Positions 58,701-64,000 of a DNA stretch of 64,000 bases are shown one piece after another. The notes beneath the pieces are model-generated. The model was not told the DNA's origin. It ran no database searches and saw only the letters and a list, made by a program, of their open reading frames with translations. This DNA comes from Streptomyces roseolus (GTDB taxonomy: Bacteria > Actinomycetota > Actinomycetes > Streptomycetales > Streptomycetaceae), in contig NZ_BMTV01000011.1 of the NCBI RefSeq assembly GCF_014649855.1, positions 62,001 to 126,000 of the forward strand, written 5' to 3'. Every line of letters begins with the position of its first letter. Position 1 is the stretch's first letter. The position numbers and the translations under genes are program-made.

Positions 58701-59363
58701 ATGGACGACATCAGCTCCTCGTACCCTCCCGTCCGAGTGGCGGCCGTGCTCGACGCCCCCCTGTCCCGCTGGCTGTGGCTGGTGAAGTGGATCCTCGTGA
58801 TCCCTCATTGGATCGTGCTGTTCTTCCTGTGGATCGCCTTCCTGGTCGTGACGGTGATCGCCTTCTTCGCGGTCCTGTTCACCGAGCGCTATCCGCGGAG
58901 CCTCTTCGACTTCAACCTCGGCGTGCTCCGGTGGTCGTGGCGGGTCTCGTACTACTCCTACGGCGGGCTCGGCACCGACCGCTACCCGCCCTTCAGCCTC
59001 GGCCCCGAACCCGGCTACCCGGCCCGGCTCGACATCGCCTACCCGGAACGGCTCTCCCGCTCGCAGGTGCTGGTCAAGTGGTGGCTGCTCGCGATCCCCC
59101 ACTACCTGGTCCTCGCGTTCTTCACCGGCGGCCTGCGCGCCGGATGGTGGAGTGGCGGCCTGATCACGCTGCTCGCGGTGATCGCCGGCTTCGCCCTCGC
59201 CTTCACCTCGCGCTATCCCCGGGACCTGTTCGACCTGGTCGTCGGCCTGAACCGCTGGGTCCTCCGCGCCGCCGCCTACGCGGGCCTCATGACGGACGCC
59301 TATCCGCCCTTCCGCCTCGACCAGGGAGGGGACGAGCCGGCGTCCTCTCAGCAGCCCCTGTGA
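58701..59363 (+). CDS. DUF4389 membrane protein
   Basis: 220 aa from ATG 58701 with GAGGAGG nearby. Four hydrophobic helices in two repeats: LVKWILVIPHWIVLFFLWIA with RYPRSLFDFNLGVLRWSWRV, and VKWWLLAIPHYLVLAFFT with RYPRDLFDLVVGLNRWVLRA. These duplicated segments define DUF4389. Function unknown. The open frame of the convergent ATPase pseudogene runs antisense across the whole gene. Confidence 0.9.
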   Translation: MDDISSSYPPVRVAAVLDAPLSRWLWLVKWILVIPHWIVLFFLWIAFLVVTVIAFFAVLFTERYPRSLFDFNLGVLRWSWRVSYYSYGGLGTDRYPPFSLGPEPGYPARLDIAYPERLSRSQVLVKWWLLAIPHYLVLAFFTGGLRAGWWSGGLITLLAVIAGFALAFTSRYPRDLFDLVVGLNRWVLRAAAYAGLMTDAYPPFRLDQGGDEPASSQQPL

Positions 59364-62040
59364 CGGCGCCGCCGGGCGCGGCGCCTCGTCGACGCCCCAG
59401 ACCAACAGCGGGAAGGCGCCGACGAGCAGGACGACGTCCCAGGGGAGCGCGGCCGTCCCGAAGACCCGCTGGAGCGGTGGCGCGTAGACGAGCGCGGCGG
59501 TGAAGCAGAGTTCGAAGGCGATGCCCGCGAGCAGCAGCGGATTCGACAGGACGCCGATCTCGCGGAGCGCCGCGTGGTCGGTGCGGGCCGCGAAGGCGGT
59601 GCCGACCTGGCAGGTGACGATGCCGGCGAACGTGGCCGTCGTCGCCGTCACGTACGCTCCGTGCAGCGGGGACCCCTCGCCGGTGGGGTAGCCGGGCTGC
59701 CAGCCTGCGCGCCAGGGGACGTAGAGGAATCCGGTCATGACGAGGACGGCCGAGACCAGGCCCAGGTACCCCCAGCTGCGGATGAGCATGTCACGGGAGA
59801 CGACGCCCTGGTGTGCGGATCGGGGCGGCCGTCGCATGACACCGGGCTCGGAGCGTTCCCTGCCCAGCGCGAGGGCGGGAAGGGTCTCCGTGCCGAGGTC
59901 GACGGCGAGGATCTGGAGCACCGTGAGGGGGAGCGGAACGGCTCCCGCCGACAGGGCGAAGACGAGGAAGGGTACGATCTCCGGCGTCGCGTGGGCGAAG
60001 ATGTAGACGATGAACTTGCGGGCGTTGTCGTAGACGCGGCGCCCGGATTCGATCGCGGTGACGATGGTGGCGAAGTCGTCGTCGGTGAGGACCATGGCCG
60101 CCGCCTCGCGGACCACGTCCGTGCCGGAGCGGCCCATGGCCACCCCGATGCGCGCGCGGTGGAGAGCGGGGGCGTCGTTGACGCCGTCCCCGGTCATGGC
60201 GACGATCCGGCCGTGGGCCCGCAGGGTGTCGGCGACCCTGAGTTTCGTCTCGGGCGAGGAACGGGCGAAGACGATCTCGGCGTCGTCCTCCACGAGCAGG
60301 CGGTCCAGTTCGGCGTCGCCCAGGGTCTCGGAGTCGTCGACGACCTCCAGCCGGGGCACCCCGGTGCCGACCTCCCGCGCGATCGCGGCGGCCGTGGCGC
60401 CGTTGTCCCCCGTCACCACGTGCACGCGCACGCCGGCCCCGTGGCAGCGGCGGACGGCGGACGCCACCTCGGCCCGCGGCGGGTCGTAGAGCCCGACGAG
60501 TCCCAGCGGGGTCAGGCGGGTTTCGGCGTCCTGCCGCCGGGCGGGCGCCCCGCCGCCGGCCGGGAGGTCGCGGACGGCGACGGCCAGGACGCGGGTGCCG
60601 GCCCCTGCCAGTCGTTGCGCCGCGTCTCGGGCCGCTTCCCGGTCCGGGCCGGGCAGGACGTGCTCGAGAACCGCTTCGGGGGCTCCCTTGACCACGACCC
60701 GGGTGGGCCCGGAGGTTCCGCCGTCCTGCACGACGGTCATCATCCGAAGCCGTGGGTCGAACCGGAAGAGCGCCTGCCGCCGCTCGTCACGCCGGGCGAG
60801 GTCCACCGGGGCGCCCAGCTCGGCGGCTCCCTCGACGAGAGCGGTCTCGGTGGGGTCGCCGTGCAGCTCGTTCTCGGCGTCCCGGGTGACCGTGGTGCAC
60901 TCGGCGGCAGCCCTTACCAGCTCCTGTGCCCAGGGCCCCGTTTCCCTCCCGTGACCGGGGGTCCAGCAGACACGCAGGTGCATGCGGTTCCGGGTGAGGG
61001 TGCCGGTCTTGTCCGTGCAGATGACACCGGTGGAACCGAGGGTCTCCACCGCGCTGAGCCGCTTGACCAGGGCGCCCTGCCGGGCAAGGGCGCGGACGCC
61101 GACGGCGAGGGCGAGGGTGACCGTCGGCAGCAGCCCTTCGGGGACGTTGGCGACGAGGAGCCCGATGGCGAACATCAGGGCGTCGGTCACCGGCAGTCCG
61201 ACCGCCACACCGACGACGAGGAAGACGGCTCCCATTCCCGTGGCGACGGCGGCGATGAGCCAGGCCACCTTCTTGACCTGTCGCTCCAGGGGCTGGCCTC
61301 TCGCCGCGTCCGCTGGCTGAGGGCGGCGATCCGCCCCAGCTCGGTACGGTCCCCGGTGGCGAAGACGACGGCCCGGGCCTGTCCCTCGATACAGGTCGTC
61401 CCGCTGAAGACGAGATTGGGCTCCTCCAGGAGGGGCGCGCCGAGCAGTCCGGCCACCGCCACCCGTTCCGCCGGCACCGACTCCCCCGTCAGCATCGACA
61501 GGTCCACCTCCACACCGCCCTCGGTGACCCTGGCGTCCGCCGGGACCTTGTCCCCTCCTCCAGGAGGACGACGTCCCCCGGCACGAGCTCGCGGGCCTCC
61601 ACGGTGAGCGGGTGCCCGTCGCGTACGACGAGGGCGTGCTCGGGCAGGCAGCGGGCGAGGGTCTCCACCGCGCGTTCCGCCTGGCGCTCCTGGAGCAGCG
61701 CGAAATCCGCGTTGACGACGATGACTGCGAGGACGGTCCAGCCGAGCACGGCGAGATCGGCCACGAAGGCCAGGGCGGCCGCGGCCCACAGCAGCGGGGC
61801 CAGGGGGTGCGCCAGCTGCGTGGCCACCTCCCGCCAGACGGAGGGCCCCGCCTTGCGGCGCACCTCGTTCGGACCGTGCGCCGCAAGGCGCCGGGCCGCC
61901 TCCCGGGCGGACAGCCCGTCGGGGCCTGTGTCCAGTTCCCGACAGAGGCGGGGCAGGGGCTCGCTGGGGTCGAAGGGGAGCGCCTCGGCGGTCGGCCGTG
62001 CGGTGCCCGTGCGGTCGGTCGCCGTACGGCCGGCGCCGTC
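59364..62040 (-). pseudogene. cation-transporting P-type ATPase with two frameshifts
   Basis: Pieces in three frames line up to one P2-type ATPase: REAARRLAAHGPNEVRRKA and ELVPGDVVLLEEG; then DLSMLTGESVPAERVAV and DRTELGRIAAL; then VANVPEGLLPTVTLALAVGV, ICTDKTGTLTRNRMH, VVKGAPEAV, MTGDGVNDAPALHR. The breaks lie in G/C runs at 61552-61555 and 61289-61292; one extra base in each restores the frame. No start codon is seen at the N-terminus, and the last frame has no stop near the expected end, running on antisense to 58527. Either a decayed gene or sequencing error. Confidence 0.8.
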
Positions 62041-62041
62041 G

Positions 62042-62635
62042 TCAGACGTCGTCCGTCCCGGAACCGTTCTCCTTGCGGAGCCGGCCGGACCAGACGGGCT
62101 CGACCTGTTCCCACTCGCGTTCCAGGGCGGCGAGGCTGCGGCCGTCGGTCCTCCGTCGCAGGAGGGCGAGGACGCCGGCTCCGGTCGCGGCGACCGCACC
62201 GGCCGTCGCGGCACCGCCGACGACCGACGTCAGCAGGAGGTCCGACGTCCCGACGGCCCGGCGGACGGGAGCTCCCGAGTCGTCCACCGAGACCTTCACG
62301 GTCCGCCCCTGGGGGGTCCTGGCCGGTACCTCGACGGTGCCGGAGCGGCGCTCACCGTCCGGGTACTCCCAGACCGCGGGCGCGACGGACCGGTTCGCCG
62401 CACCGCTGCGCACGAGGGCGGACGGCTCCCGGGCCGGTCCCGTCGTGGTCGCCGTCACCTGGTGCAGACCGGCGGCGCGGTCGCGCTCGGTCCTGGCGCC
62501 GAAGCTCCACAGGTACCCGGCGGCGATCGCGCCGCCGACGAGCGCGAGGACCGCGATGACGACCACCGTCGCGCGGCGGCCGGGGGCGCCCCGCGGCAGC
62601 CGTGGTCCGGCGCGGGGTGTTTCGCGGTCGGTCAT
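62042..62635 (-). CDS. Rv1733c-like transmembrane protein
   Basis: 197 aa from ATG 62635. Two membrane helices (ATVVVIAVLALVGGAIAAGY; LLTSVVGGAATAGAVAATGA) frame an extracellular beta-rich loop with WEYPDGERRSGTVEVPA and GRTVKVSVDDSG, the pattern of Rv1733c-family proteins. In mycobacteria this is a DosR regulon antigen of unknown function. It lies between the flavodoxin gene and the ATPase pseudogene. Confidence 0.85.
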   Translation of the reverse strand: MTDRETPRAGPRLPRGAPGRRATVVVIAVLALVGGAIAAGYLWSFGARTERDRAAGLHQVTATTTGPAREPSALVRSGAANRSVAPAVWEYPDGERRSGTVEVPARTPQGRTVKVSVDDSGAPVRRAVGTSDLLLTSVVGGAATAGAVAATGAGVLALLRRRTDGRSLAALEREWEQVEPVWSGRLRKENGSGTDDV

Positions 62636-62686
62636 GGCACGCCTCCGTGCGCTCGTCCCCGTCGGAAGAGGAAGGCCGAAGCGGGT

Positions 62687-63190
62687 TCAGCCGGCTTCCC
62701 CGAGCGCGGCTCCGATCCGGTGGGCCCAGGCCCGGACGCGGGCCGGGTCCCGGAAGTCCCCGCCCTTGCCTTGGCGGACCATGGCGCGGGCGAAGAGATC
62801 CGGGTTGTCGGCGGTGAGCGCGCCTCCGAAGGTGACGTGCTCCCGCGCGCCGAGCTTCTTCATCCGGCGGGTGACGCCGCGCACGGGCGGGATGTCGTGC
62901 TGTTCGGCGGAGCTGTCGACGGGGCCGCTGCTGAACAGCCACAGCGGGCGGTGTCGGAGCTGTTCGGCGTTGCGCCGGGCGCACCGGCGGGCCTTGCCGT
63001 TCCAGCGTCCGGCGTAGAGGGCTCCGCCGAGGACGACGCCGTCGTAGTCGCTGACGTCGGTGACGGTGTCGGCCGGCCGGACGTCGGTGTCGAATCCATC
63101 GTCCCGGAGGGCCCGGCCGATCTCGTCGGCGATGCCCGCGGTGGAACCGTGCTTGCTGCCGTAGGCGACGAGGACCCGCTTCGGGGTCAT
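62687..63190 (-). CDS. flavodoxin-domain protein (HemG-like)
   Basis: 167 aa, ATG overlapping the Hsp20 stop (ATGA). N-terminal FMN phosphate loop VLVAYGSKHGSTAGIADEIG, then VVLGGALYAGRWNGKAR and LWLFSSGPVD. Resembles the flavodoxin-type protoporphyrinogen oxidase HemG and related oxygen-stress flavoproteins. It probably binds FMN and shuttles electrons. Confidence 0.87.
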   Translation of the reverse strand: MTPKRVLVAYGSKHGSTAGIADEIGRALRDDGFDTDVRPADTVTDVSDYDGVVLGGALYAGRWNGKARRCARRNAEQLRHRPLWLFSSGPVDSSAEQHDIPPVRGVTRRMKKLGAREHVTFGGALTADNPDLFARAMVRQGKGGDFRDPARVRAWAHRIGAALGEAG

Positions 63191-63642
63191 GACCGGTCCT
63201 CGCCGTCGTCCGCGGCCCGCTTGACGCGGATGGTCCGTGTCGTGCGGGTGTCCTGGGCGGGCATCGGGATCCGGACGGTCAGGATGCCGTCCGCGTAGGA
63301 GGCGTCGACGTCGTCAGCGGGGACGGTGTCCGGGAGGCGGACGGTCCTGCGGAACGCTCCGTAGCGGAACTCCGAGTGGTCCTTGTCCTCGGTGTTCTCC
63401 CGGTGCTCGGCTCTCACGGTGAGGAGGTTGTCGTCGACCGTGAGGGTGATGTCGTCCGGGTCCATCCCGGGGAGCTCGGCCCGCAGCGTGCAGACGCCGT
63501 CGTCGCCGGTGGAGACCTCGACCGGGATGGAGTGGGCGGCCGTCGCGGGCCGCCATCCGGGGAGACCGGGAAACTCCCGGCCGAACCAGGTGTCGAGGTC
63601 GGGGAGGAAGCTGTGCCTGCGTTCGGGCTTGGCTCCGGTCAT
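63187..63642 (-). CDS. Hsp20/alpha-crystallin small heat-shock protein
   Basis: 151 aa from ATG 63642 (GAGGAGCAGG upstream). Alpha-crystallin domain: IPVEVSTGDDGVCTLRAELP, MDPDDITLTVDDNLLTVRAE, YGAFRRTVRLPDTV, YADGILTVRIPMP with the A-x-xxDGILTVxIP motif. Holds unfolded proteins. By context it is the counterpart of mycobacterial HspX, the most strongly induced dormancy protein. First gene of the operon Hsp20-flavodoxin-Rv1733c-ATPase, with OsdR-like boxes upstream. Confidence 0.92.
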   Translation of the reverse strand: MTGAKPERRHSFLPDLDTWFGREFPGLPGWRPATAAHSIPVEVSTGDDGVCTLRAELPGMDPDDITLTVDDNLLTVRAEHRENTEDKDHSEFRYGAFRRTVRLPDTVPADDVDASYADGILTVRIPMPAQDTRTTRTIRVKRAADDGEDRS

Positions 63643-63776
63643 CGTCCTGCTCCTCTTCCACGTGCCGGGTGCCGTCCCGACGGACTGTGTCGGGTGGCGG
63701 ACACCGGTTTGGTTCCGTGGTTCCAGCCTTCCGCCCGTACGCCGCGCGGCGGAGTGTCGAAAGGGGTCGTCGGGGA

Positions 63777-63815
63777 GGGCCGAACGGTCCCGTTCCCGAG
63801 GGACCCGACCGGCCC
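63777..63815. promoter_or_regulatory. paired OsdR-like boxes before Hsp20
   Basis: GGGCCG-AAC-GGTCCC (63777-63791, minus strand GGGACC-GTT-CGGCCC, the same as the box at 49742 but for one base) and GGGACC-CGAC-CGGCCC (63800-63815), starts 23 bp apart, 134 bp upstream of the Hsp20 start. Confidence 0.6.
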
Positions 63816-63833
63816 TCGGAGCACCCTCACTTC

Positions 63834-64000
63834 TCACGGGCGGGCCATCGGGAGACGCCGCGGTGCCGCGGCGGGGCGTCCGTGGTGGGCGGACACGCCG
63901 TACCGGCGCGATCCGAGCACCACAAGGTCGGCGGCGGACGCGCGCGAGCAGGACGGCGGCCGGTGCCCCGTCCACCAGTTCCGAGCTCGTGCGAAGGTCG
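63834..64000 (-). CDS. universal stress protein, C-terminal part (runs off window)
   Basis: 55 codons before the stop at 63834-63836: SSELVDGAPAAVLLARASAA, then DLVVLGSRRYGVSAHHG. The AxxADLVVLGSRRYG segment is that of a UspA C-terminal half, though the usual G-S/T end motif is not evident and the tail (RPAAAPRRLPMARP) is short and Arg/Pro-rich, so the end may be altered. The gene starts beyond the window. Confidence 0.6.
   Translation of the reverse strand, partial: TFARARNWWTGHRPPSCSRASAADLVVLGSRRYGVSAHHGRPAAAPRRLPMARP

Noticed and set aside
58527..59363. C-terminal extension of the P-type ATPase across the DUF4389 gene
   Set aside because: The extension is Arg/Glu/Gln-rich antisense sequence without family likeness; it exists because the ATPase stop is missing. 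The DUF4389 frame is the coding one.
1..64000. CRISPR arrays, tRNA or rRNA genes
   Set aside because: No regularly spaced repeats or recognisable tRNA/rRNA sequence were seen on reading either strand; a covariance-model search would be needed to be certain.

Overview
The window looks like a chromosomal accessory region of a Streptomyces or a close relative. It is very GC-rich with G/C at third codon positions, uses many GTG starts, and chains genes through ATGA/GTGA overlaps. It carries typical streptomycete families (PucR regulator, DUF6328, DUF3140, DUF2795, DUF5709, STAS regulators) and an OsdR/OsdK (DevR/DevS-like) two-component pair. No tRNA, rRNA or CRISPR array was seen.

Layout. 0-3.5 kb: PucR regulator and an MHS-type transporter. 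3.5-5.2 kb: remains of mobile DNA (att-like repeats, a broken tyrosine integrase, a conserved gene killed by two nonsense codons, an IS110 transposase tail). 5.25-7.95 kb: a fully coupled five-gene operon (29-residue membrane peptide, lipoprotein, atypical Nramp transporter, two PRC-barrel-like proteins) behind a sigma-B-like promoter. 8-14.1 kb: small stress-type genes, a baeRF/Rv2629-like protein and a zinc alcohol dehydrogenase. 14.5-28.3 kb: a sugar/glycan cluster encoding GmhA, bifunctional HldE and GmhB. These form a complete route to ADP-D-glycero-manno-heptose, with no recognisable 6-epimerase. A UXS-like dehydratase, a NodU/TobZ-type carbamoyltransferase, GT2, GT4-like and two GT9 glycosyltransferases, an SDR and an MFS exporter accompany them. 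28.4-42.7 kb: a patchwork of small genes, a molybdopterin oxidoreductase without Fe-S cysteines, a copper-storage protein, hemerythrin, a sortase with a DUF4142 partner, and many decayed duplicates (STAS, hemerythrin, PadR, BON, an unknown family). 42.7-64 kb: a dormancy/oxygen-stress island: OsdR and OsdK, universal stress proteins, a CtpF-like P-type ATPase, CBS-BON proteins, an Acg-like nitroreductase, GH65/beta-PGM/ADH, an MBL-beta-CASP protein, a cNMP-binding protein, a truncated nicotinate phosphoribosyltransferase, a K+ channel-like protein, Hsp20, a flavodoxin and an Rv1733c-like protein.

How it fits together. In the last region I see repeated palindromes of the form GGGACC-N3/4-SGGCCC, mostly in pairs 20-23 bp apart, upstream of four operons. 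They resemble the mycobacterial DosR box and are probably OsdR operators. The osdK gene ends an operon of two universal stress proteins and a P-type ATPase that starts behind one such box, so the sensor is probably induced by its own regulon. osdR lies convergent to it with a 4-bp overlap of the 3' ends. The glycan cluster should make and transfer a heptose-containing, possibly carbamoylated sugar. Several genes carry single-base losses in G/C runs (P-type ATPase twice, an unknown gene once), which are either true decay or sequencing error.
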